This document shows, piece after piece, positions 30,550 to 45,052 of a stretch of DNA of 64,000 bases. Below the pieces are notes generated by a model. That model had not been told where the DNA came from. It worked only from the letters and a program-made list of their open reading frames with translations, and did no database searches. The position numbers and the translations under genes are program-made. Each line of letters begins with the position of its first letter. The first letter of the stretch is position 1. The DNA comes from Cunninghamella blakesleeana (Eukaryota > Mucoromycota > Mucoromycetes > Mucorales > Cunninghamellaceae). The DNA is taken from NCBI GenBank assembly GCA_017871115.1, contig JAFCIZ010000006.1, forward strand, positions 1,550,001 through 1,614,000. Direction: 5' to 3'.

Positions 30550-30749
30550 TGAGGGCGAGAGCGCCAATACGTATTTGAAATCTTTTGTATCAAACTTTTC
30601 TTTTTATTTATTTTTTTGTATTATTTTACTTAATTGTGATGTTGTTTAATTCAAATTTCCCTTATCGAATTAAACACCGGTAAATATTATTTATTTTTTT
30701 ATACAACTCTTGAACCTATTCACTTCAAGTTGAAGCACTATCCGTATCA
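30550..30749 (+). repeat. Older, shorter LTR relic related to element 2
   Basis: Starts TGAGGGCGAG and ends CCGTATCA. It shares landmarks with the element 2 LTR: an ACGT-TTTGAAA block near the start and, at the end, CTTGAACCTATTCACTTCAAG followed by GAAGCAC. Length is 200 bp against 496. Its first four bases serve as the right-hand target duplication of element 2. Before that insertion it would have begun 8 bp from the tRNA-Cys 5' end. Confidence 0.6.
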
Positions 30750-33071
30750 GAAGTGAAGGGTCAGAATTTTCACTTTAATTAAATTAGTTTATTTAGTTTT
30801 GATACAATTATTAATTAAATAAAACTACAATAATAAAATGATAAAATGAAATAATATAAAAACAATATTACACAAGAATAATTAAAAAAAAATATAAAAA
30901 ATATAAAACTAGCTTTCACAAAGATGGTCAAAAAAAGTGTATAAAATAAAAAATATATATTATTAAGCAAAGAATTAAAATGTCTAACGTGAGGACAATA
31001 AATAAAAGCATCTAAAACTAAACTTAAAAGAAATGGAGGTATATTTTATTTCCTTGACTTTGAGTTAGCTTTTATATAGTTTTTTGATTTTATGATCTAT
31101 TAATTAGATCTTTTATAATTTCATTATTTTTAAATAAATCAATATTTTCTTCTTTAATAATAATCTTGCTATTATCATTGTTGTCTACATCCATTATAAT
31201 ATTTTTGGTTCTTTAAAAATGTTGTTTTTACTATTATTAATCATTTTATCGTTGACAGAGGGTTCAACAATAAATGTAATTGCAATAATAAAAACGAAAA
31301 TTCAAACCAAAAATTTAAAATTTAAAATTTTAGAAATTGTCATGCAACTTCGGAATTTTAAAATTTGTATTTTTATTCTTTATCCAGTATATGATTTTTT
31401 TCCTTCCAGTTGTCTTTCCTTCTTGTTATTAAATCCTTTACATTATTTCATTAATAGATTAAATAATATTTTAATAAACAAAGTGGCATTAGACTTTGGA
31501 AAAAAAAATATAAATAGGATAGTAATCTCGAACAAAAAATAAATAGAAAGAATGCCTTTTTTAACTCTGAGAGTTGCTTATTAAAAGTTTTATTTTTATA
31601 GTATCTGCGTGTATACTTGTAACTATTATTATTATCTATTCAGCGCGTCTTAATTAAATATATATATTTATATAATAAGTTGATTAATAGAGGATTCAAG
31701 TTTTCTTTTTAATTTTGGCGATGTGACTTGAACCTGATTACAAAAGACAAAGAAAATCTATAAAAAGATCCAAACTATCTTAGAACAGGATATTAATAGC
31801 AGGAACAACAATAAATAAAATAATAAAAAACAATTATAGGAGCATAAACCTATTTTTTTTATTTTTTATTTTAAATATATGTATTAATTAGTTTATTAGA
31901 CTTTAATGTATATGTATTTATTTGTTTAAAAATAATAATAATAATAATAAAAATTATCACCAAGGATATGGTTTTAGGTTATAGAACAGTGAAAAAAGCG
32001 ATGTTTAAATATTTTTATAAAAATTCATTTTTCAATCTTTTTCTCTTCTATAAAAGTATTTCTTTTATGATAAATACAATTATTTTCTTGTTTAAATGAA
32101 ATATATATTTTATTTTTATGTTTTATTGTTTCCGATGATTTTATCTTTTATAATAAAATTATTTCTACCATTTTTGTATTAAAATAAAAATGTATATTTT
32201 TGTAGCATAATGAATTGATCTATATCTTTATCTATATCTGTTTGAATTAATAGAATAGGTTCGCTATCCTTACAATTTTTATTTATTATATTTGGTGATT
32301 CTTTTTTATTCAGTAGTAGAAATTGTGTATTAATTGTTTGTAGCAACGAACTTTTTATCATTTGTAGGGATAGAATAATTTATTTAGATATGGATAGATC
32401 AGCTTGTATTAGATTTGTATTAATTTAAATTAAGTATGGATTGGCTTACATTAGAAAAAAATATTTTGAATTAGATGATAGTGATTATTTAGCTTGGATG
32501 ATAATGGTAATCATGGTGGCGATCATAGGTTATTCGTTGCAACGATCTTTTATTTTTTGAAAGTAACAGTATTTTTTTTGTAGGCATTACCAATATTTGA
32601 ATCGGTGTTTTTTATTTTTTTAGTAGTAAGAGATCTATGCCATAAAGTAGATAATAAAAAATGATAATAATAAGAAAGATGTACATGTATCATTTTTTTT
32701 TATCTATTATTAATACATTAAATAAGTCTTTTTGTAAGAAAAAAAATAATAATTAAATACTATGATAATATATATTTTTAAAAAAATAAAAGAACAAAAT
32801 ATAAAAAAAAATATACAATACAAAAAAGAGTTATAATAATAATAATAAAAATAAGTATGTTAAAATATGTATATAATGGTGAAAGTTATACCACAAGCTA
32901 CAAGGGGAGGGAAAAAAAGTAATGCATATAAAATAATAGTAATAATAATAATAATAATAAAATATTAGTGAAAGTTAAGAATATATAATAAATAAGCTGT
33001 TATATAAATAAAAAAAAGTATAATGATAAACAATGTTTTTTTTTTTTTTGAAATATATATATATCCTTTTT
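30750..33071. other. Long AT-rich intergenic region, no gene identified
   Basis: 2.3 kb. One frame is open for about 107 codons at 31219-31542, but its Leu/Ile/Lys composition and lack of any family feature suggest chance. The bases near 31700-31740 contain TTCAAGT and ACTTGAACC, faintly like the element 2 LTR end. Otherwise only short ATA/ATT microsatellites. Confidence 0.45.
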
Positions 33072-34957
33072 TTAAATAAAGTACTGTCCACCTGATCCAC
33101 CAAGTTTTGAATTCATTCCCATACCACGATTACCATTAGCATATGGAGCAAAACGTTCTTGATCAGGAACTGCATCGAATATTTTAAAATTACGACCATG
33201 AACAGATCCGCCATCTTTAACTTCCATAATAGAAGCAACGTTACCACATCGATAGCAGTAATTAGGAGCTGACCATACTGTTACTAGCGCATCATCTTCA
33301 AACATATATTTATATCCTTCTTGAACTAACTGATGAGCTCGTGCAATTAATGTCAATTTATTGATATGGTTGAACTATAATAATGTTAAAAACATATATA
33401 TTATTAGTACTACCGTTTATTAAATAAAATATGCAAATATGTCATTTTTAAAAAATAAAATATTATCACCATTTTCTCTCTCTTTCTCATTTTATTTTTA
33501 TCACTGTTTTTTTATACAACTTACTTCGCTAGTAACTTTTCCACCAAATAGCCAACCAGCACCTCTAGGACTTACAGCCCAAGATTCAATATCTTCAGGA
33601 TCAGACCACATTAAATCACAAAATGATCCCTCATGAGGTATTTCTTGTAATCTATGTATTGTACGAATTTGGTCTAGTGCTTTGATATCAGGTGATAAAC
33701 CGCCATGTACGCATAATATTGATCCATCAATGATCTATGTAAATAGCACGTATATATATATTAATCAACTTGGGGGTTTTTTTTTATTTTTTTTATTTTT
33801 ATTTATTTATTTAGTTTTACCGCTGCCAAAGTTAAGTAATCAAATACAGAACAGCAATATTTCCATACATTAGCATTGCCATATTTTGCTTGACATTCGT
33901 CTAAAATCAACAAAATATTAAAAAAGAGTATATCACTTAATATTTATATTAACTTTTTTTTTTTTGAAAAAAAATAAAAAATAAAAAGAATAAAAAAAAT
34001 AGATGAGCAAATAAATAATAATATTAATAAATTACCATAAAAACCATATACTTGTGTAATTTGCCGACTTTCATGATTTCCCCGTAATAATGTTATCTTA
34101 TCAGGATATCTATAAAAATAAAAAATAGATGATGATCAATTTAGTAACACTTCCTTTTATAAATGTATATTATATATACAATTATATACATTTTATTTAC
34201 CTTGCTTTAAGTACCATTAATAAAGTAAAAGTTTCCAAACTAAAGTAACCACGATCTACAAAATCGCCCTATATATATATAAATATATATATAAAACAAA
34301 ACAAAACAAAAATAAAAAAAATCAATAGTGATAATCAAAATAAGCTGACAATAAAATTACGATTGTTTTACCATAAAAATATAATTTGTATCTTGAATAT
34401 CACCTCCAACACGAAACAGTTCTAAAAGATCATAAAACTGGCCTAACAAATGATGATTGCAATAAAGTAATAATAAACTCGGTGTTAATAAATATGATCA
34501 TTATTTACCCCCATTTATTTATATTAGATCTCCCTCATTTCTCTCTGATTATCCCCTCTTATAAAAAAATCTACTTCTCCCATTTTTTTTTAATTCTATT
34601 ATATATTATGCTGCTCAGTCAATAATACTATATATATATATATTTATCTTTTTCTATTTTTTCTTTTTACCATGAATATCACCGCATACTGTAACAGGGG
34701 ATTGTACAGGTTGAATATTTGATTCTTCCATTAATAACTCTTTTACCTATAATATACATATATATATGATCATAGTATAAAATAATATTAATAAAACGTT
34801 TCAGTTTCTTTTTTGTTATTGTTATTATTATCAATATTTCTCTTAATATATATTTATGATTTGAGCTGCTTACCATTTCACAAAGCTTTTTGATATCTTG
34901 CTCAGGCAAGTATTCACAATTACGTACTGTTTCTAACCATTCGTCTGGATTACCCAT
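33072..34957 (-). CDS. SIT4: PP6/Sit4-type Ser/Thr protein phosphatase catalytic subunit
   Basis: About eight minus-strand exons encode ~310 aa starting [20 protein letters not shown]. All metal-site motifs are present: [66 protein letters not shown] and [20 protein letters not shown]. The N-terminus ([16 protein letters not shown]), TSEFNHINKL and [10 protein letters not shown] favour PP6/Sit4 over PP4 and PP2A. Family knowledge: with SAPS-domain subunits it regulates G1/S progression and nutrient (TOR) signalling. The C-terminus is unusual: a ~20-residue Gly/Asn-rich insertion and YFI at the end instead of the invariant YFL. Confidence 0.9.
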
Positions 34958-35855
34958 GATGTATAAATATTATAATATTTGATGGAAAAGAAGGTTTTAA
35001 AATAAATAAGGAATAAATGGTTGTTTTTTAAATATTATCTTCCTTTTTGCTATTATTATTTTCTATTAGAGATTAAATAATAATAATAATATTAATATTA
35101 ATGATAATAAAAGGAAAAACAAAGAACACAAAATAAATAGAAAGAAAAAAAAGAAGTGCAATAAAAAAAAATTTATACATTTGAAAAATTATTTTATATT
35201 TTTCCACTGGTGGTAGTAATTTAAATACCGACCATTTTTTTTAAAAAAAACGTACATCTTTTTTACCTTACCTTGACTGTACATGTTTAGCACGTATTAC
35301 TATTATTTTTGTATTTTAACTATTGTTTTTGATCAGTTATAATATAAAAATGAAAGCAATGTGTATAAAATAATAGGTTTAATTTGGTTACATATATAAT
35401 TAAAAAATTACGCAAATTATGTATATCTCATTTATTTATTGGATGATTTTATTTTGTATATACGAAAAAAGTTACGATAAAATAAAAATTTAAAATTTTC
35501 ATTTTTCTTTTTTATTTATCTTGGGCCATTTATTTTTGTTAATCTAATTATATATTTTTTCTTTTTTTAAAATAATCCTGTAATATTCTCCACTTTATAT
35601 ACATATTATATTTACATTCATATACATTTGTAAATTATACAGCATAAAAAATCCTAATCTGGAAAAATCTAAGTATGGCATTAATTTTATCCGTGATCAT
35701 ATCTAATTTTTTTTATCAGATGCAACATTTAATTATTTTTGTATTAGGTTGATTATTTTTAAAAAAGGTTAAAAAAATATTTATTTAAAATACAAAGTTG
35801 TGATAGAATTGTATCAAATATTAAATTAAGTCAACTTAATAAATATAGATATGGT
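34958..35855. other. Intergenic region upstream of the phosphatase
   Basis: About 900 bp of AT-rich sequence between two minus-strand genes. It should contain the phosphatase promoter and the 3' flank of the nucleotidase gene. No coding exon seen. Confidence 0.5.
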
Positions 35856-37488
35856 TTATAATTTGTTTACAATATTAACACCATAATCCACATTTAAATC
35901 AGCAACTTCAAAGGATGCAATCATTGGCGTTACTACATTGAAATAATACATGAGCATTTTAAAATAATTATATACTAGTCTATTTTTTTCTCTTTTATTT
36001 TTCCTTTTTTTTAGTATTAATATTACCCGAAATACATTTGTTATCGATTGCATAAGCATCACTTCCAGTTAGAGTGTCTACAGGTCGACTCAACGATTTA
36101 AAATCGGGAGCAAATTTAAATGTAGTCCTTTCAACATCATTCCCACCTTCAGATTCCAAACGAACTTGCTGCTCAACGGGTAATTGACTATTACTATTAT
36201 TGTCAGTTGATCTTGTTGGACGAAATAAACTTCCATAATGAGTTGTATGGAATTGAGTAATATGAATAGGGCAAGATTCATCTACTAATGGAACGTTGAT
36301 GTTGAATAATCCGTTTTTTGGCCAATTGTTTTTTTTATATAACTGTTCAATAACATCTGTCGCTACAAAATATAAAAAAGAAAGAAAAGAAAAAAAAATA
36401 ATTGATCATTAATATTTTCTTTTTTTTATAATCGTCATCATCATTTTTCTATATATATCGTTTTTATTATGCAAATCAAGAAATTACCCATTGTACATGC
36501 ATTTTGAATTTTACTGGAGGAAAAATCGCGTGTATAAAAAGGAAAAGATAATGCAATCGATTTTTTACCGCATAATGTACCTTCACTATAACAATAATAA
36601 TAGTAATGTACAATAACAATGAATTACAAAAAAAAGTCACCCATTAGTTTTCTTTTTTGATAAAAAAAAGCATTTTAAAATATATATATATATATATATT
36701 TATATTACATAGCTCCACCAATGGTTCCCGAGGCCAAGGTATAAATTCTATAGATATATGTATATATAAATAATGCGATTTTCCCACTTTTTTTTAATTG
36801 TTGTTTTATCATTAATATTATTATTCTTTATGAACAACATACGAAGTTATATTTCTTCCTAAATTGGGCCCACATATAACCATATCGAAATTTTCATCTT
36901 TAAAAATATGATGTAAAGCTATGTTTACACAGGTAGCAGGTGTTCCGCTCAACTATCCAATAATAATAAAAAGAAAAAGTAGAAAATATGATCAACATGA
37001 CTATTTTTTTTAATGTATATCATTTTTTATGTAACTAACCAAAATAAAGTCAGATTCATTTTTCTTATGATAAGATACTTCATGGCTATTTCTATGATAA
37101 TAGGATACTTCAATTTTATCTTTAATCATAAATGCTTTGGATATCCAGGATTTTTGACTATCAGGAAGGCAAACCCTACATATACATAGTAATAAATAAA
37201 TAATTAATTGTTACGTTATAAGATAAAGAAAGAATGAAACAAAATATGCTTATTTTTTTATTTCACTTACTTGACATCCCAACCAAGTTTTTCTAAATGT
37301 TCAATAAAGGGTAATACAAAAGGTGATTCTTCTTGATTTGGTGGACCTATGCACATTCTTTTAGTTATAATGGAAACTACTACTACTACTATTTTTCCGT
37401 TCTATTGCTTTGTTTGATTGCTGTTTTCATCAATTCAAATATTATGTTTACCATCGTCATTGCAAATGAGAACTTTATATTTATTCAT
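35856..37488 (-). CDS. SurE-family 5'/3'-nucleotidase
   Basis: About eight minus-strand exons. The first exon (37488-37452) encodes MNKYKVLICNDDG and splices to GPPNQEESPFVLPFIEHL, giving the SurE metal-binding NDDGPP signature. Further motifs: LSGTPATCVNIALHHIF, MVICGPNLGRNITS, ASGTIGGAM and TDVIEQLYKKNNWPKNGLFN, then NVPLVDE. About 310 aa in total; it ends ADLNVDYGVNIVNKL. Family knowledge: SurE phosphatases dephosphorylate nucleoside monophosphates. Fungal members occur alone or fused to a tubulin-tyrosine-ligase-like domain (Pby1); none is fused here. Exact boundaries of the small exons are inferred from GT-AG sites. Confidence 0.85.
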
Positions 37489-37697
37489 TTTTTAATTATG
37501 TATATAAAAAGAAGTGAGGAAGAGAGAAATGAAAAGGAAAAAAAAAAAATTAAAAAAAAAGAAAATTTCCTCTGATCATTTTTATGACTAATTTTTTTAA
37601 AAAAAATTGTTCACACAAGAAATTTTTTTCTATTCAAATTTTATCAGTTTATAAAAATGTTTATTAAAAAGTAGTGATAAAAAAAATTGTCTATGGT

Positions 37698-39202
<1,505 letters not shown>

Positions 39203-39398
39203 TATTTTTTTCAAGATTACGGATGGAGTTGAAAAATAAAGAAAAAGGAAAGAAAGAAGAATAAAGAAAAAAAAAAAAATTGACACCCAAACACTTCGGA
39301 GATTTCGAAAATAAGTTAAAGTTTTATATATTTTTTTATTGGGTTTTGAGTAACATATTAATACAAGTGAGTTTTTTTAATATTAAAAATAAAATAAT

Positions 39399-41168
39399 TT
39401 ATGCAGAATGATCGTTTTTAACTAATTTATTATCTAAAGCTTGTTTTACCCATGACGATAAATCTACGTCAACTGTTTCATATTTAATAATAAATGGATG
39501 ATTCATTAATTCTTTATAATTTGGTCTTTTTGTTGCATCTTTTTGTAGACTATTTCATTTTTTTTAAAAAAGAGAGATTAACGATTGTTTTTTTTCTTTT
39601 TTTCTTGAAAAAATCAACTTATTATATATATATATTACCATTGGTCAATGAAATCTTGAGCTTCATTTGAATATCCAAGAGGTAATTTAGGTGGTGTGCC
39701 ATCAACTATAGCACTTAATCGATCAAATAAATTTTTAAACGTATACGGATATCTACCTAAAGCCATTTCTAACAAAGATACACCTAGGGACCATACATCA
39801 GCGGCCACTGTATATCTACCAGATCCACTAATCCTTTCCGGCTATAGAAAAATAAATAAATAGATAATAAATATATGTATATATATTTAATGAATGAACT
39901 AAGTATTAATATATATATGTAGTTATTATTATTACTATAGTAACTTACAGGCATATAGCTTTGACATCCTATATTCGTTTTAGCTAATGATTTTTCTAAT
40001 TGACCAGAAACACCAAAATCGCATAATTTTACTTGTCCTTTTCGATTCATTAAAATATTTGTTGGTTTTATGTCTATAAAAATGAATAGATATAAAGAAG
40101 ATAATGATGATTATTTTAATATGGTTGCATTCTTTTCTTTTTCATTCTCATTTGTTTATTTTTATGCTAGGTACCTCGATGAATAATTGACATGTTATCT
40201 TTTAAAAACATTAAACCTTTTACTACCTATATATATATATATCAATAACTTTTAATAATGTGTTTATACATTTTTTTTCCTTTTTCTTCTTTTTTTATTG
40301 TGTATAGAATTTACAGAAGTTGCAATTTTGGCCAAAATATTTTCTGGAATCCCATCGCCATATAATTGATCTAATGAACCCGCATCCATGTATTCCATAC
40401 AATAATAAACACAAGCTTCAATAAAAAAGGCACCATAAAATTCAACAATGTATTCACTTGTACTTTTATGTAATATATCCAATTCCATTAATATTTGTTG
40501 TAATTTGGTTTCATCCAATTCTAATCGGATTTCTTTCATGGCCATCCATATTTGGGTCCTTTTATGATATACTAATTGAACTGTCCCATACTGCCCCTTT
40601 CCAAGTACTTTTTTCGATTCTAAATCATCCATTTGTATATTAAACGTTTTTCCGTTACTAAACTTGACACCTTCAGCATGAATAATAGCTTTATCTTCAA
40701 AATTAAGCTTTCCTGTAGTATCGCTATATCATCGAAGAAAATAAAAACATTATTAAAGTTATTAATATTATTTTATAGATATATATTCTTATCTTTATAT
40801 CTTTTTACTATATTTATTTATACTCTGACTTACACATATTTTGATAAGTTTGAAAAAGGTGACTCCGTTGCTTTTTTAGAATTAAGTTGCGTCAAGTTTA
40901 AAGCTGGGCGATTACGAAGGGAAGGTCTAGTAAGTGGTTGTGATTTAGAACGAGATAATGAAGTTTGATAGACTTTGTTTAAAGGTTCACCATTTGGTAA
41001 TGGTTGTCTTAATGGTGGGAAAGGCAAAGGTGGTCTTGTATTATTATTATTATTATTATTATTGTTTACTCTTGGAGTTGCGTCTGTATAGCTTGCTGGT
41101 TTTCTATTATTATTATTATTATTATTACCTTCTAAAGATAAAGAAGCTATTGTATCGTTAATATCCAT
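39399..41168 (-). CDS. MAP kinase kinase, Pbs2/Wis1-like
   Basis: Several minus-strand exons. The ~140-aa N-terminal region is Asn-rich and Pro-rich ([16 protein letters not shown]). Kinase domain: [16 protein letters not shown] (P-loop), MAMKEIRLE (Lys), [27 protein letters not shown] (catalytic Asp) and [20 protein letters not shown], with Ser and Thr spaced as in MAPKK activation loops. GCQSYM and [21 protein letters not shown] follow. The [19 protein letters not shown] stretch is closest to Pbs2/Wis1, the osmotic-stress MAPKK. It ends VKNDHSA, about 500 aa. The APE motif reads PPE at the splice junction (P from one exon, PER from the next). Confidence 0.88.
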
Positions 41169-41395
41169 TTTTGCTTGTTGTTACTATTGTTATTGGTGCG
41201 GTTCTAGTAGTGTTTTTTAATAAATAAATAAATAGAAGGGAAAGAAAAAATTATAAAAAAAAGAAAAATAGAAAAAGAGAGGAGGGAAAAAAAAGGTTTA
41301 AATTTAAATCAATTTGAAACTTAGCCATTAATAGAAGGATGATAGTGAATAAATAGGATAAAAGTTAATGATCTTGATTAATTTTTTTATTGTTG

Positions 41396-43287
41396 TTATT
41401 TCCAATTTAATTGTACATAGCTATTGTCATCACCACGGTCTATTGTGATCAAACCTTTTCCCATTAAACTATAAATAGATTGTGAACCATATGATGTATC
41501 TAAACCTAATTCTTGCTCAAATGGAACCAGTATATTTTTTAAATCATCTAATGGAATTCTGCCCTTTTCATTTAATACCATGATGATCTTTGCCATAAAA
41601 GCATCTTTGGTGGATTCACTTTTTTCTTCAATTGCTTTTATTAGTAATTGTTGACGTAACATACTATTATCAAATAAAATAATAGTAATAGCAAATAAAT
41701 AAATAAATAAATAAAAAATGCAAGTCAGTAAATCATAAAATTGTATTATTATTTTTGTTCTACTACAATTATATTTATACTTTAATTTTTCTAATTGATC
41801 AACTAAATAATTTGTTTGATCGTGTTGTGAGATGATATTTCGTAAAGCTTGAATGATTAATTCGAGAATAGATATTAAACGATCATTATTAGATATTCCT
41901 GTATTTGAATGTTTTGATCCCTAAAAAGAAATGGTATCATAATTAATATATATATAAATCAGTTCGCATGATTTTTTTTCTTAAATTAATTTAATATTTC
42001 TCAATTTTATAAATATAACTTTACATCGATATAAGTTGCCATATTAATTTTTGTCTGTATATAATCAAAAATATCTAGTGTTGAATCCTGTGACGAAATT
42101 GATTTCTTGGATATTGTTTTGGGCTGCTTTTTTGTTGCTAATGCTGATTTTTTCGCGGCAATTTCTAAACGCAATCTTTCTATTCTCTTTAAAATAAATA
42201 AAAGTTAAATTATTAATCGCATATATAAATATATGTATAGGTAAGTACTATTCAATAGATAATATATATATATTTACTTCTGATTGTTGATGGTGTATAT
42301 TGACCGAGGAATCTGGCTGTTGTTCTTGTTGTTGATGCCTTAATCCATCCAATTGTTGCCTTTTTTCATTAATCATTGATTTTAACTGCTCTATCTATTA
42401 TGAAATGTTTTTTTAGATAATAACAACAATAAAAATAATATGCATCCATTAATAACATTGTATATACATTTATTTACATATCTACGCGCTTTATATGTGT
42501 CGTTTATTCTATATTACTTTGGTACGTTTTTGTTGTAATATATTCTCATTAGTCATGATTTTTTCTTCTTCTTCAGCTATTTTCTGCTCTGTTTCTTCCA
42601 ACGAGTTATTATTATTATAATCAATAATTGGCGTTTGTTGTGAATATGCATTTAAGGCTTTTTCGTTCTATATTACAAATAAATATATATATTTTAGTTA
42701 TACTTTTTTCTTCGTGACATGCATGTATAAATATATATACTATATCAATTTTATTCTTCTTTACGTCTTTATAAGTGGATTCCAAATAATCAATATTTAG
42801 TTGATATTCTTCATATTGTTGTTTCATAAGCGTTATTTTTTCCTGAAGAGAAGGTACATTACTATTTTTACATAAAGCATATATATAAATAAAAAAGAAA
42901 GCTATTAGTATTTTTTCTTAATTGTAGCTTTTTACTACTACTATTATTATTATTAGTATTACTCTTATTATTAAAAATGTAAATGTACCTAAATTTGGTT
43001 AAAGAGCTAGCCAAAGCCAATAAGTGATCGACAGAAGGGGTTGACTTGGATTGTTTGACAGTATTGATTTCTTTAATTAATTTGGCATGAAAGCTGGTTT
43101 GGTTTTTATCAGAACTTGTAACAAATAAATTACACTCCCTTGGATCTGCTTTTCGAACTAATATTTTTGATGTAGGCAGGTGTGATAAATGATTGGTAAT
43201 ATCTAAATTTCTTTTATTATATTGAATATTAGATACTTCTTGAGTATTTTGTATTAAATCTTCCATTAACTTTTCTAGCTCTGACAT
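41396..43287 (-). CDS. Unrecognised coiled-coil protein with a C-terminal winged-helix-like segment
   Basis: About seven minus-strand exons. It starts MSELEKLMEDLIQNTQEVSN. The N-terminal ~95 aa are polar and helical (HLSHLPTSKILVRKADPREC; HLLALASSLTKF, continuing SNVPSLQEKI). The middle has coiled-coil heptads (MKQQYEEYQLNIDYLESTYK; IEQLKSMINEKRQQLDGLRH; RIERLRLEIAAKKSAL) and Gln/Asn tracts. The last ~85 aa look like a compact alpha/beta domain (AFMAKIIMVLNEKGRIPLDD; SQSIYSLMGKGLITIDRG; SYVQLNWK). I do not recognise the family; a structural or multiprotein-complex role is plausible but unproven. Exons join in frame and use GTAAAT/GTATAT-type donors, so it is a real gene. Confidence 0.6.
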
Positions 43288-45052
43288 GTTCACTATAAGA
43301 GCAAAAAGATAATAATAATAAAAAAAGTGCAAAAAAAAATAAGTATTTTATAAAAAAAATTCACCATAATAATTTAAAATTTAACTTCCGCTTTTTTTTT
43401 GTTCCATTGATCTTAAACTTTAAAAAAATAAGTAATTTTTTAATTTTTCAATTTTGATATAGGATATAATTTTCTTTTTCAAAATGTATTTTTTTTTATA
43501 TTTAATTCTTTGTTTTTTTATTTATTTCTCTCATTTTTTCTTTTGCTATTTTTTATATGTTTGTTTATTATCATATTTATTTTAGACATATTATATAAAA
43601 CACATTAGAAATAAAATGCCTCGAGCAGAAAACCTTCCCAAGTATGTAATGAATAAGACTAATATCATAAAAAAAAATAGAACCAGTTTAAATAAAAAAA
43701 TACTAGCATCTTGAATAAAAAATTAGCAGCTTTGTAAATAATAAAAAGAGCAGAGACTAGAAGAGCAAAAAAAAAAAAGATCAACACTTAGAACGGTAAT
43801 CGGGTTCTTCTTGAATAATCCAACGTATATAAAATAAAATAATTTTCCAAACAGTAAAAAAACTATACAACCTTGAAAAAAATCTAATTATATTAAATGA
43901 TATAAGATCAATACCTTTATTAAAAATAGCTAATCGATTTAAATTAAAAAAGATCCAACCAACCTGAATAACGAATGATCATCAGGGTTTGTAGTTCATA
44001 CATTTTTTTAAATAACTTCAGCCTCTAGATATATTACGATTTATGCACAAAGAAACCTCGAAAAATCAATTTGGTTTAATTTAGTTACCTTAAAAAATAT
44101 TATTTACCATTGTATAATGGTAACAGAAAGTTTTACCAGATTAAATCAATAATAAATAGCATTATTCCAAAAATGTAGCCTTAAATAAAAAATAAACCTG
44201 ACAAAGCGTAATATGAAGCTGATATACAGAGCTATTTTATTAATTCAAGTAATATATATTTATAGATCGGTCTCAATATATAATAAAAGATATAATTAAT
44301 ATAAATAATAATATAGTATAAAAGAATGAATTACTAAGAATTAAAAATACCACTAGAAATAATTGTATAATAATTAAAAGACTGATAAAGTTGTTCAAAA
44401 AATAAAATTAACCTATAAATATAAATCAGGTTATTACATTACAATATATACATACACATGTGCATGTATAAAATAATAAAAATAATCTTTTTCATAAAAG
44501 AAATTATAGTATAAAAATTCTTAGCTTGAAAAAAAATTGGAAAGTTGTATTTTTATAAAAAAAATTAAACTTCCCCATTAAGATTTTTTTTACCCCTCTC
44601 GAATTTTTTCATCTCTATTACATTTTCTATTTTTTTATTATAATTTTATTACTTTATATGAAAGGCATTACTACTAGTTCGGTGGTAGAAATTTTATAGT
44701 ACAAATTACAATGTGTTAATTCTCTTTTATGGTTATCGATAAATCTTATAGTGTATGTGTGTTTGTAGTAAATATCCATAACTTTATGTCACTGCCTTAT
44801 TTATATTACACTTATATATATATATATATATATAATTAATTGATTAATAAAAAGGTATCAAAAAGTATTTTTACGCATTTATTTGTTAATAATTCAATAA
44901 CAATAATTTGAAACAATAATTAAATAATAAATTATTCACATAGATAAAAAATAAAATAAAATAAGATTAAATAAAACACTTATGTATATATAATAATATT
45001 GAAGGGTATTATGACTATTACTATTACTTATAGTTAATTGATTTGAACTAAT
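43288..45052. other. Intergenic region with a possible orphan first exon
   Basis: 1.8 kb with no ORF of note. At 43617 an ATG after a TATA-like stretch (ATTATATAAAACACA) reads MPRAENLPK and runs straight into a strong donor, GTATGT. No acceptable second exon could be found downstream. Around 44820 there is a short TA tract. Confidence 0.4.

Noticed and set aside
31219..31542. 107-codon open frame with a hydrophobic start
   Set aside because: Leu/Ile/Lys/Asn composition follows the AT bias; no domain, intron structure or promoter context supports a gene.
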